Position numbers and translations under genes: made by a program
The notes under the pieces: generated by a model
The model's input: the letters and a program-made list of their open reading frames with translations, nothing else
Databases searched by the model: none
Told to the model about the DNA's origin: nothing
Shown here: one piece after another, positions 1 to 8,485 of the stretch
Layout of the letters: the number at the start of each line of letters is the position of its first letter
Numbering within the stretch: position 1 is the first letter of the stretch
Assembly (NCBI GenBank): GCA_035278025.1
Contig: DATEJK010000100.1
Span: 77,237 to 141,236, forward strand
DNA length: 64,000 nucleotides
Direction: 5' to 3'
Source of the DNA: JAICWP01 sp035278025
GTDB taxonomy: Bacteria; Acidobacteriota; Terriglobia; Terriglobales; Acidobacteriaceae

Positions 1-3000
1 CGGGCCAGATTCAAATAGCACTGATCGAAGGCGGGCGCGACACGCATACATTTTTGCAGGGTGGCCACGGCCTGGTCGCGACGGCGGGTGCGCATATAGA
101 GCACACCCAGGTTGTTCAGAGCTTCTCCATAATCGGGACGGAACTGCAAAGCTTTCTGCAGGTACTCATACGCCTTCTGGGGGTCGTCAAGCGCGGCATA
201 GACCATGGCCAGGCCGTAGTTTGCCTCCGGACTCTCCGGGTTGACGGCGAGAGCACGTTCGAAGGCGGCCTGCGCCTGATCCCATAGCTTTTGCTGGCGA
301 TAGGCGTTGGCCAGGTTCTCCAGCGCCACCACGCTTTCGGGATTCAGACGCAGAGCCTGCAGGAAGTTTTGTGTGGCCTCCGTCATGCGCCCTTCCTGGG
401 CCGCAATCAGGCCGAGATTGTTCCAGGCGTTGGGCAGAGTGTCGGGATAGCTGGAGGACAGCTTCACTGCGCGCTCGAAGGTCTGCTGCGCTTGCGCTCG
501 CTTATCTTTCTTGAGAAACACGCTGCCGAGCCCGTAGAGCGCCTCAGCGCTGGAGGGATCGTCGCGGAGCGCCAGTTCGAACGAGGCCTGGGCCTGGTCG
601 TAATAACCGCGCTGAAAATACACCGACCCGTAGGACAGGTAATTGCGCCGAAAATCAAATGTAGAGGTAACGCCCGCAAAGGGCAGCGCCTTCGCCAGCC
701 GCTCGGCGGCGTTTCCTGGAATATGGTGGTAATCCTCTTCAATCTTTTCGGGGTTGACTGGGCCCTGGTAAACCTTGACGATTTCCCCTTGGTCATTAAC
801 CAGGAATGCGGTTGGCAGCACCAAGTCGCGGTAGCGATCGAAGAGATAACGATAAAGGATGTTGTAGATGGCAGCTACATCTGCGGAGCCGCGAAGCACG
901 GCAAAGAAAGGCTGGGGGCTGAGTGAGGGCGCATGCGAGCCATCAGAATCGAGGTTGACTGCCAGCAACTGTAGGCCCAGAGCCGACCAGCGCGCGTGAT
1001 TCCGACTCAGTACTCCCAAATCCTCGTTGCAGGAAGCGCTCCAGAAATACAAGAGCACCGGTTTGCCGCGCAGCGTGGCCAGGCTCCAAAGCTTTCCCCG
1101 CAGGTCGGGCAACGAGAAATCCGGGGCGGCCACCGGAGCCAGCAGCCAGGTTTCAACCGCGGTGGGAAGTGGTTCTGCTCTTTGCGGCACAGTTTGACCT
1201 CCGGGCGGCGTTCGCGGCGCCCGGAACGGTTCCATGCGGGCGGGTTCCGCGCCCTCTTCCACCCATATGCGGTGGTTGGGCGGAAGGTCATGCAGTTCCT
1301 GCACCAACCCGCTCGGCCAGCGGATGGAGGCGTGCACCGGGCCTTTAGCAGAGCCCAGGCCGAAAAACAGTTCCTTGCTGTGCTGGGAAAGAAATCCCGA
1401 GCCGGCTTGCAAGCTTCGTGCCTGCTGACTCAGGCCGGTGCGCAGCGTAATCACCGCGCCGATGGCGTCACGATTGCTCCTGGTTCCACGCAGGCGGAAG
1501 GCAATGGATGGCGGCAGAGGCTGCATCACGTTATGCAGCACCCGGACCTGGGGAGCATTGCGATTCTTTAGAAACACTTCGAGGCGGCCATCGTGGTCAA
1601 AGTCAGCCAAGGCGAAAGCCCGCCCATCCTCGGGAAAGTCGAGGCCGGAGGGCGCGGAAATGTCGGAAAAGGTTCCATCGCCGTGGTTGAGGTAGAAGAC
1701 GTTGCGTTCAAATCCGCTCCAGGTGCCGTCGGAGCGGATAAGCTCATTGATGGCGTCCCACCCCTGCTCGTAAGCATGCGAGGGCCGGGCCTGCTGGGGA
1801 GAATTACCCACTACCTGCCGCCAGAAAAAGCTGTTCAAGTCCTGGAGTGAGAGGCCGGAGACCATTCCATTGGCAACGTAGAGGTCAAGGAAACCGTCGT
1901 GATCGAAATCCCAGGCGCCGCAAGACCACGACCAACGGCCCATGGCTACTCCAGCGGACCCAGTGGCATCGCGAAAACTGCCGCCGGTGTTCTGAAACAG
2001 CGAATTGCCCATCGCGTGTTTGCGATAAAGAGCACGGACCGGCGCAGGAGCACTTTTCTGAAAAACATCCTGGGTTGAAATGCGTTCGCCGGCGGCGGTC
2101 CACATGTCGGCCACGTAGAGGTCCGGGCGCCCGTCATTATCGTGATCAAAACAGCAGACGCCCATGCCCGCGCCGATATCCTCCACACCCGCCTGGGAGG
2201 CCACGTCGCGAAAGGTTCCATCCCCATTATTGCGGTACAGGTTCTTGCGGCCGAAGTCATTCACCACATAAAGGTCGGGCCAGCCACTGTCGTTAAAATC
2301 GGCCCAGCCGCAGCAGAAACTGTAGCGGGTGTTATTGCGGTTGAGGCCTGCCTGCGTGGTCACGTCATGAAATGTTCCGTCGCGTCCATTCCGCATGAGG
2401 AAGTTCGGTGGCCCGTTTTCCGCGTCATAGTAAGGACAGGGATAGCGGTACTGGCTGGCGCCCTGGTAATAGACGTAGAGGCAGAAGTAGATATCGAGCC
2501 AGCCGTCACGATCGTAATCGGCGACCGCCGCGCCGGTGAAGGTGCCTTGCGGTGCGGTTGCGAAGCGAAACGCATCCGCACGCTGGTGGAACTTGCCGCC
2601 TCCCTGGTTGGTAAAAAGCAGAGGACCGTCGGCCCGTACCACGAGCAAATCCTGGTGTCCGTCATTATCGAAGTCGGCAAAAATGGCGCAGGAGGTATTT
2701 TCCAGCACGCCAACCCCGGCAGACTTGGTGATGTCTTCAAAGGTGCCGTCGCCGCGATTATGAAATAAGCGATTAGGAAGGCCGGCGGGCTGGCAGATGT
2801 AAACGTCGTCAAATCCGTCGTTGTCAATGTCCCCCACCGAAACCCCGTTGTGTCCGTAGATATCAATTCCACAGGCGCCATCGAGAACGGTGCGCCAGTA
2901 ATCGGTTCCGCGCAACAGTTGCGAGGGGTAGCAGGCATTTCCAGCCAGGACTTGGGCCGTGATATCGGCGAAAATGGGAGTCTTAGAGCGGCTGCGGGTT

Positions 3001-3674
3001 TCTTCCTCCGCCCTCCAGTTGCGCACCTGGAATCCGCCACCGGAAGCCGCTTCCCACTCCAGGTCCCAATGGCCAACTCGCTGCTCACGATGAAAGTGGC
3101 GGCCCGAGCCCACCAGTTCGTAGCGCACACGAGCCTGTAGCCCCCCGGGAGGGTTGCCCGCGGTGCGAAGAGGCGAGCCGCTGATTCTGGTTATCTGAAA
3201 TTCGGCGGTAACGATTGTGGAAAAGCCGCCGATCGTCGCTTGCAGGTCCTGCAGGAAGTCGTCGCGCCCAAGGGTGACATGGGCGGCAAATCTGCTCCGC
3301 TGGATTTCCAGCGCCGGTCCGGAGCGCAGCACCCGGGATTCTGCGGAGTGGAAAGAGGTTCCGGCAAAATTTGCCGCCAGCGCTTTACCGATCGCCTGGA
3401 TATCGGGCGGGCTTTGCCGCAGGCTCAAACTCCATTGCGATAGGATGGACGCGATCTGGTCATGATATTTTTCGCTGATGAACTCATCGTGACCGGCCTG
3501 AGTTTCGAGCAAGGTAGCAGCGGGCGGATCCCCCGTCCGGTACCGCGGATGTAAATGGAATTGGCCGTCGAGACCAAGCTGGTTGCGGCACTCGGAAGCT
3601 TGAGGGGCCGGAAAAGCATAGGCCCGCAAGCCGGCGGGCAGCAACGAGACCGAAGCTGCCTGGCAGCAGCGCAC
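1..3674 (-). CDS. CRTAC1-like VCBS/ASPIC-UnbV protein with thioredoxin-like and TPR regions (3' end outside window)
   Basis: The reverse strand is open without a stop from 3740 to the left edge, so the C-terminus is missing. Order of regions: a Tat-like N-terminus (RRNFLVRC), about 190 residues of unclear fold, VCBS/FG-GAP repeats with many D-x-D-x-D-G calcium-type loops (about 2880 to 1580), an ASPIC/UnbV region (GSGFLSQHSKELFFGLG, about 1500 to 1280), a TlpA/AhpC-like domain (APDFSLPDLRGK, about 1140 to 740), then TPR repeats to base 1. The thioredoxin-like site reads SCNED, so the second redox cysteine is missing. This architecture is common in exported proteins of Acidobacteriota; its function is unknown. 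The first standard start is GTG at 3674, but that removes the RR motif. A CTG start near 3695 or a lost ATG is possible. The gene is divergent from the sugar kinase. Confidence 0.85.
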   Translation of the reverse strand, partial: MRCCQAASVSLLPAGLRAYAFPAPQASECRNQLGLDGQFHLHPRYRTGDPPAATLLETQAGHDEFISEKYHDQIASILSQWSLSLRQSPPDIQAIGKALAANFAGTSFHSAESRVLRSGPALEIQRSRFAAHVTLGRDDFLQDLQATIGGFSTIVTAEFQITRISGSPLRTAGNPPGGLQARVRYELVGSGRHFHREQRVGHWDLEWEAASGGGFQVRNWRAEEETRSRSKTPIFADITAQVLAGNACYPSQLLRGTDYWRTVLDGACGIDIYGHNGVSVGDIDNDGFDDVYICQPAGLPNRLFHNRGDGTFEDITKSAGVGVLENTSCAIFADFDNDGHQDLLVVRADGPLLFTNQGGGKFHQRADAFRFATAPQGTFTGAAVADYDRDGWLDIYFCLYVYYQGASQYRYPCPYYDAENGPPNFLMRNGRDGTFHDVTTQAGLNRNNTRYSFCCGWADFNDSGWPDLYVVNDFGRKNLYRNNGDGTFRDVASQAGVEDIGAGMGVCCFDHDNDGRPDLYVADMWTAAGERISTQDVFQKSAPAPVRALYRKHAMGNSLFQNTGGSFRDATGSAGVAMGRWSWSCGAWDFDHDGFLDLYVANGMVSGLSLQDLNSFFWRQVVGNSPQQARPSHAYEQGWDAINELIRSDGTWSGFERNVFYLNHGDGTFSDISAPSGLDFPEDGRAFALADFDHDGRLEVFLKNRNAPQVRVLHNVMQPLPPSIAFRLRGTRSNRDAIGAVITLRTGLSQQARSLQAGSGFLSQHSKELFFGLGSAKGPVHASIRWPSGLVQELHDLPPNHRIWVEEGAEPARMEPFRAPRTPPGGQTVPQRAEPLPTAVETWLLAPVAAPDFSLPDLRGKLWSLATLRGKPVLLYFWSASCNEDLGVLSRNHARWSALGLQLLAVNLDSDGSHAPSLSPQPFFAVLRGSADVAAIYNILYRYLFDRYRDLVLPTAFLVNDQGEIVKVYQGPVNPEKIEEDYHHIPGNAAERLAKALPFAGVTSTFDFRRNYLSYGSVYFQRGYYDQAQASFELALRDDPSSAEALYGLGSVFLKKDKRAQAQQTFERAVKLSSSYPDTLPNAWNNLGLIAAQEGRMTEATQNFLQALRLNPESVVALENLANAYRQQKLWDQAQAAFERALAVNPESPEANYGLAMVYAALDDPQKAYEYLQKALQFRPDYGEALNNLGVLYMRTRRRDQAVATLQKCMRVAPAFDQCYLNLA

Positions 3675-3757
3675 GAGAAAGTTACGGCGGCCCAGATTGA
3701 CCGGCTGTGGTAGGCTACGGCGTGCCAGTGCTGTCTCCAGCTAAGAGAATAGCGCCC

Positions 3758-4732
3758 TTGAGCCAGCCGAGTATAACAGTGGTCGGCAGTTATGCCACCG
3801 GCCTGACCATGAAAGTTGAGCGTTTGCCCAGCAGTGGCGAAACCCTGCTGGGAACGGGCTATCGCATGGACCATGGCGGCAAAGGCTCGAACCAGGCGGT
3901 GGGCTGCGCGCGCCTGGGAGCCAAGGTAAGCTTCGTGGCCAGGATCGGGAACGACAGTTTCGGCCAGGTGGCGATACGGCTTTACCGGGACGAGGGGATT
4001 GACGTCACTCACGTGTTGCAGACCGCGGACGCGCCCACAGGCGTAGGATTCATTCTGGTGGAAGCCGCAAGCGGGAAGAACTGCATCACCCTCGATCCCG
4101 GAGCCAACGAGCAGTTGAGCGCCGCGGATGTGGCAAAAGGCGAAACGGCATTACGTTCATCGGCGGTGGTCCTCACCCAACTGGAGATTCCGGTGGAAGC
4201 TGCGGCGGTTGCGCTGGAGCGGGGGCGCGCCTGCGGCGCAGTGACCATACTGAATCCCGCGCCAGTGCGGCCGCTGCCGGGCGGTGTGCTGCGCCTGGTG
4301 GACGTGCTTACGCCCAACGAAGTGGAGGCTAAGGCGCTCACCGACCGCCCTCCCGATGCTGTAGTAGAGCCCGAGGAGGTTGGCCGCGAACTGGTTGACG
4401 CCGGAGTCCGCCAGGTTGTGATGACGCTCGGGGAAAAAGGCGCTCTGGTGGTGACGGATTCAACTTGCCGTCATTTTCCCGCCCTGGCGGTGCCGACAGT
4501 GGATACGACAGGTGCTGGTGATGCCTTCAGCGCCGGATTGGCCACGGCTTTGGCTTTCGGCGCCACACTGGAAGCCGCCGTGGAACTCGCCATCGTGACC
4601 GGCGGCCTGGCCGTTACACGGGAGGGCGTGATCCCTTCCCTGCCCGACTGCGATGCGGTCCTGAAGAATTACCGCAGTCGCGGAATTACTCCGCCTGCCT
4701 GGCTTGCCACCCATTCGGCAGCCGCCGGCTGA
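3758..4732 (+). CDS. PfkB-family carbohydrate kinase (ribokinase-like)
   Basis: ATP-dependent sugar kinase of the ribokinase/PfkB family, 324 residues from the chosen TTG. The N-terminal GSYATGL, the sugar-binding GGKGSNQAVGCARLG segment, NPAP, the PNEVEA motif and the C-terminal DTTGAGDAFSAGLA motif with its catalytic aspartate are all present. GGKGxNxA plus PNExE is the pattern of ribokinase itself, so ribose is the likeliest substrate, but fructokinase or another sugar specificity cannot be excluded. TTG at 3758 is preferred because AAGAGA lies about 9 bases upstream and the product begins directly before ITVVGSYATG. An upstream GTG at 3707 would add 17 unlikely residues and overlap the divergent gene. 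It is followed after 14 bases by a ferritin-like gene. Confidence 0.85.
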   Translation: MSQPSITVVGSYATGLTMKVERLPSSGETLLGTGYRMDHGGKGSNQAVGCARLGAKVSFVARIGNDSFGQVAIRLYRDEGIDVTHVLQTADAPTGVGFILVEAASGKNCITLDPGANEQLSAADVAKGETALRSSAVVLTQLEIPVEAAAVALERGRACGAVTILNPAPVRPLPGGVLRLVDVLTPNEVEAKALTDRPPDAVVEPEEVGRELVDAGVRQVVMTLGEKGALVVTDSTCRHFPALAVPTVDTTGAGDAFSAGLATALAFGATLEAAVELAIVTGGLAVTREGVIPSLPDCDAVLKNYRSRGITPPAWLATHSAAAG

Positions 4733-4746
4733 TTCGAGGAGAAAGG

Positions 4747-6066
4747 ATGGCGGACTCCCCCACATTTCTGGTAACTCCCCAGGCGCGGGCGCGCTGGATG
4801 CGACTGGATACCGCACAGCTTCTCAAACGACTTTTCTTTTGTGAACGCGCGCTTCTGCTGGGCTACGCAGATTGGATCCCAAAAATCGGCCCTCTGGAAA
4901 TCAAGACCGGGCTGGCCAATTTCTTATGGCAAAACGCGGAAACAGCGCATTCCTTGCGTAATCGAGTGTTCGAACTGCGGTTCCCCAGCCGCCTGCTGGA
5001 GGAAGAAGGCGCCGACCGCGTGTTGATCGAGCTTTTCGCCGGGGCCAAAAACTCACCCTCGGCTCTCGCATTCATCCTGAGCGCAGGACGCGTCCTGCTC
5101 CCCGCGCTGCGCGATTCGTATGAAGCATACCTCAGGGGCTCGGATGCGATCGCCGACGGGCCGACTCATCGCTTTTTGCGGCTGGCACTGCAGGAAAAAA
5201 CTGAGCAGCTGAGTACCTTCCAGCATTGGGCTGAAGCGGAATTGCAGCGTACCCCTGGTTTGCGTTCTGGCGCGCTGTCCTGGACTGATACGATGGCTGG
5301 CAGGCTGGCGGAAATCGGCGGCGTTGGAGTCGTCCCCGCTCCAGCACAGGCGGTAGCCGCCCCTCTTCCCGGCGCTAAAGAGTGGACCACTCCGCGACAA
5401 CCGGCGCGGGATGAGCGCTTCTGGCCGTGCCGCTTTTACTGGCCGGACGTGGTGGACCCGTCTTATCCTTACGGTGAAGGCATACAGTTGCAGGTTCGCT
5501 CCGCTATCAGCCACCTGAATGAAGTTTGGGCAATCGAGGCGGGAAGCACAATTCTGAGCGCCTTCGCCAACCTTCTACCCTGGGAGTGGATTCATGACGC
5601 GGCACGCTGGACCTATGACGAATCGCGCCACTGCCGCATGGGTTACGAGCGCCTGATGGCGTGGGGACTGCAGCCGGATGAGATACCGCTGGGGACATAT
5701 ATCTATGAGAGCGCTTCCGGGGAGGACCCGATTTATCTTCTTGGCATGCTCTACTTTTTTGAGACCAAGAACATCCGCCACAAAGCCGCGCGAGCGCAAC
5801 TGTTCCACACCTACGGCGACACCTTGAGCGAGCACGACATGGACTTCGACTGGGCGGATGAGACTATTCACGCCGGCTACGGCAAACACTGGCTCAAAGA
5901 ACTGCTGGCGGTGCGCGGTGAAGATCCCGCAGCTTACGAGCGGATACGGGAACGATGTGGCAAGCTGGTTAGCGACTACGTGGGTACGGCAACCGCACAA
6001 GAGATCGCTGACATAAAGAGGATAGCCGACGCGATTCTGGCCAGGACAGACGGGACTCGCAGATAG
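4747..6066 (+). CDS. ferritin-like (DUF455-like) protein
   Basis: A 439-residue soluble protein with three E-x-x-H motifs typical of diiron or ferritin-like helical bundles: ETAH (about 65-68), ESRH (about 292-295) and ETIH (about 372-375). A middle stretch (about 190-220) rich in Ala and Pro looks like a linker between an N-terminal and a C-terminal helical half. The motif pattern recalls the DUF455/ferritin-like superfamily, whose biochemical role is unknown, but the protein is longer than usual. An AGGAGAAAGG ribosome site lies directly before the ATG. It sits 14 bases after the sugar kinase and 18 bases before the TPR lipoprotein, so the three are probably co-transcribed. Assignment rests on motifs only; metal binding is inferred. 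Confidence 0.6.
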   Translation: MADSPTFLVTPQARARWMRLDTAQLLKRLFFCERALLLGYADWIPKIGPLEIKTGLANFLWQNAETAHSLRNRVFELRFPSRLLEEEGADRVLIELFAGAKNSPSALAFILSAGRVLLPALRDSYEAYLRGSDAIADGPTHRFLRLALQEKTEQLSTFQHWAEAELQRTPGLRSGALSWTDTMAGRLAEIGGVGVVPAPAQAVAAPLPGAKEWTTPRQPARDERFWPCRFYWPDVVDPSYPYGEGIQLQVRSAISHLNEVWAIEAGSTILSAFANLLPWEWIHDAARWTYDESRHCRMGYERLMAWGLQPDEIPLGTYIYESASGEDPIYLLGMLYFFETKNIRHKAARAQLFHTYGDTLSEHDMDFDWADETIHAGYGKHWLKELLAVRGEDPAAYERIRERCGKLVSDYVGTATAQEIADIKRIADAILARTDGTRR

Positions 6067-6084
6067 GGTTTTTGGATTACGAGG

Positions 6085-7359
6085 ATGAGCGGCAGTAAAC
6101 GGCCGGTACGAGCACTATTAACCGTGGGCATGCTGCTGCTGGCGGGGGTAGCAGCCTGCCAGCAGACTGTGACCCATCCGGCCGCGCCGGCAGGAACGGG
6201 AACCGCGGAAGCTCACCTAGCCAAGGGTTACGACGCCTTGAAGCAGGATCGCTACACCGTGGCGGTGGATGAGTTTCGCGCCGCCCTGACGCTTGACCCC
6301 AAATTGCTCCTGCGGGCACGATTCCCCCTTGGGGTTGCGCTTTTCGAAATGCACAAGTTTGAAGACGCGCGGCAAGAATTGGAGCAGGTACGCCAAGCGG
6401 TGGGCGACCATCCCAACGTGATGTATTACCTGGGCAGGGTGAACCTGGAAGAGCACAAATTCGAGGCGGCCACCCGCGACCTGAGTAAGGCGGTGGCTAA
6501 GCCGCCATTTTCCGACACGGCTTATTACCTGGGCTTCGCCTATTTCAGGAATGGGGAGCTGGCGGCAGCGGAAGAATGGCTGAGAAAGGCGCAGGTCGCG
6601 ACCCCGCACGACTCCCGTGTCCCCTACCAACTCGGCTTTGTGTATCGCCAGCAGGGCCGGCAGCAGGAATCGGCCAAGGCCTTCGCTCTGTCAGCCCAGT
6701 TGCGGCAGCGGGATGCGGACGAGGCCCGCATCCAGAGTGAGTGCGTGCAGAAGCTGGACCAGGGCTTGCGGGAGCAGGCGCACGCCCTTTGCAACCAGCT
6801 GTACGACGATAACGATGCGGAGCGACTGACCGAACTGGGGACCCTCTACGGTCAGCACGGAGACTCTGAGGCGGCGCTTAAGCCGCTGCTCCGGGCGGCG
6901 GAGCTATCGCCCCAATCGCCGCAAATGCAGTTCAACCTGGCCATGGTCTATTTTCAACTCAATCGCTTACAGGAGGCGCGCGCGCCACTGCAGTCCGCCC
7001 TCCAGCGCTGGCCCGATTTGTTCCAGCTAAACGCGCTCTACGGAGCGGTTCTTTTGAAGCTGGGAGAGGAGCTGCCCGCCTACCACGCGCTGCAGCACGC
7101 GCACGAACTGAATCCCAGCGATTCCGGAACGGTTGACCTGCTGTACGCTGCCGGCTTTTCTCTGGGACGCAAAGCACAGGCAGCTGGGCGCTATTCAGAC
7201 GCGCTGCGCTATTACGGCGAAGCTGCCAGATTGCGGCCCGCCGAGCCCGCGCCCCACCGTGAGATGAGCAGAATCTATGCCCTAACCGGCCGGCGCACGC
7301 AAGCCAAAGCGGAAGAGGAGGCAGCCGACCGCCTGGGCAAAAGCCTCCCCGCTAGATGA
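6085..7359 (+). CDS. TPR-repeat lipoprotein
   Basis: A 424-residue exported protein. A hydrophobic signal (residues 9-24) ends in a lipobox-like VAAC with Cys25, so it is probably a lipoprotein. The rest is made of tandem tetratricopeptide repeats (A-x-x-x-F-x-x-A-L-x-L-x-P pattern at about 45-80, 80-190, 255-330 and 375-420). TPR arrays hold protein complexes together; nothing indicates the partner. It is probably the last gene of the sugar kinase, ferritin-like, TPR run. Confidence 0.8.
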   Translation: MSGSKRPVRALLTVGMLLLAGVAACQQTVTHPAAPAGTGTAEAHLAKGYDALKQDRYTVAVDEFRAALTLDPKLLLRARFPLGVALFEMHKFEDARQELEQVRQAVGDHPNVMYYLGRVNLEEHKFEAATRDLSKAVAKPPFSDTAYYLGFAYFRNGELAAAEEWLRKAQVATPHDSRVPYQLGFVYRQQGRQQESAKAFALSAQLRQRDADEARIQSECVQKLDQGLREQAHALCNQLYDDNDAERLTELGTLYGQHGDSEAALKPLLRAAELSPQSPQMQFNLAMVYFQLNRLQEARAPLQSALQRWPDLFQLNALYGAVLLKLGEELPAYHALQHAHELNPSDSGTVDLLYAAGFSLGRKAQAAGRYSDALRYYGEAARLRPAEPAPHREMSRIYALTGRRTQAKAEEEAADRLGKSLPAR

Positions 7360-7788
7360 CCTGGTACTCGCCGGTCACCATGCCGCTGGGCCATTTCCGA
7401 AGAATCAGGGCAGTCTTTAACTCCACTCTTTGACATTCAAACCAGTTGGAGGAATCCTTCGGAGTAGCGGTTAGTAGCATAAAACTCAAAACTTCCGCCG
7501 TTTCGGCGACACAGGACCAAGATCCTGTGCTTAGTTGTCAATAATTTGTAAAACTTTTGCAAATTCTTCGCGACAATGGTAGGCGCGGGGATGAAAATGC
7601 AGTAGAAATGCGTTTTGTGTAACGGTAAGGAACTGGAGCACTCATTGGATTGTCGAGAACTGCATCCACCGCCCCAACCAGCGCGAACCACCAGGCTTGG
7701 GGACACGCTCTGTGTTTCCTCCAGGCAGGGGTGTGTCCCGGAAGGGGCTGGACAGATACGTAAAATTCGATGGATACCTGCAGGAGAC
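7360..7788. other. intergenic region upstream of two-component system
   Basis: About 430 bases without a convincing gene. The middle (about 7500-7625) is much more AT-rich than the surroundings, as expected for the control region of the downstream response regulator/kinase pair. Several TTG-containing hexamers (near 7535 and 7557) could be -35 boxes, but no well-matched -10 box at proper spacing is evident. A longer upstream reading frame that joins the response regulator lacks any receiver homology before 7789 and is not part of it. Confidence 0.4.
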
Positions 7789-8466
7789 ATGGACCGCATT
7801 CTGGTAGTTGAGGACGATCCGGGCGTGCAGCGGGCCCTCAAGCGACTGTTCGAAGCGGAAGGATTTACGGTTGAAGTAGCTTCCGACGGTCGTTCCGGGG
7901 TTGCTGCCCTGCATGCCAACGCAACCGCGGCGGTGATTCTCGATCTCCGCCTTCCCGGCATGCCTGGACGCGATGTGTGCCGGGAGATGAAACGAGAATT
8001 CCCTTCGGTTCCGGTCATCATTCTTAGCGCTGCGGCTGACGTGATGGACAAGGTGCTGTTGCTGGAATTGGGTGCCGACGACTACGTCACTAAGCCATTC
8101 AGCCCCAGAGAATTGCTGGCCCGGGTGCGCGCGGGAATCCGGCGCTCCACCCGCTCCATTCCCACGGAAGTTTTCCAGTTTTCCGACGTATCGGTGGACT
8201 TCTCGCGCATGCAGGTCAGCCGGGGAGGGCAGCCGATTGCCCTGACCGGCCAGGAATTCAAGATGTTGAAATTCATGGTGCAAAACCCGGAACGGGTGAT
8301 CTCACGCGAGGAGTTGCTCAATGAAGTGTGGGGCTATCAGCATTACCCGACAACACGGACGGTAGACAATCATCTGCTAAAACTGCGCCAGAAGCTGGAA
8401 AAAGATCCGACGAACCCGGTGCATTTCCGCACTGTGCACGGTACGGGCTACCGGTTTGTACCCTGA
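7789..8466 (+). CDS. OmpR/PhoB-family response regulator
   Basis: Two-domain DNA-binding response regulator of 225 residues. The receiver domain has the acidic pair in ILVVEDD, the phospho-acceptor Asp52 (ILDLRLPGMPG), the conserved Ser/Thr (VIILSAA) and Lys (VTKPF). A winged-helix trans_reg_C domain follows (about 130-225; ALTGQEFKML, TVDNHLLKLRQKLE, HGTGYRF). The ATG at 7789 follows CAGGAG, though with only 2 bases of spacing. The stop is upstream of the kinase's preferred start by about 20 bases, so the two form an operon. Target genes are not visible; the porin downstream is one candidate by proximity only. Confidence 0.93.
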   Translation: MDRILVVEDDPGVQRALKRLFEAEGFTVEVASDGRSGVAALHANATAAVILDLRLPGMPGRDVCREMKREFPSVPVIILSAAADVMDKVLLLELGADDYVTKPFSPRELLARVRAGIRRSTRSIPTEVFQFSDVSVDFSRMQVSRGGQPIALTGQEFKMLKFMVQNPERVISREELLNEVWGYQHYPTTRTVDNHLLKLRQKLEKDPTNPVHFRTVHGTGYRFVP

Positions 8467-8485
8467 CCGCACGCGATCGGCTCAC

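Noticed and set aside
54..926. Rightward open frames over the left edge
   Set aside because: They lie antisense to the TPR part of the CRTAC1-like gene, whose leftward frame is open and rich in TPR motifs.
2360..3130. Leftward 256-residue frame
   Set aside because: It is a shifted frame over the VCBS repeats; the correct frame gives D-x-D-x-D-G loops.
7437..8051. Leftward 204-residue frame
   Set aside because: Antisense to the response regulator and its upstream region; no motifs.
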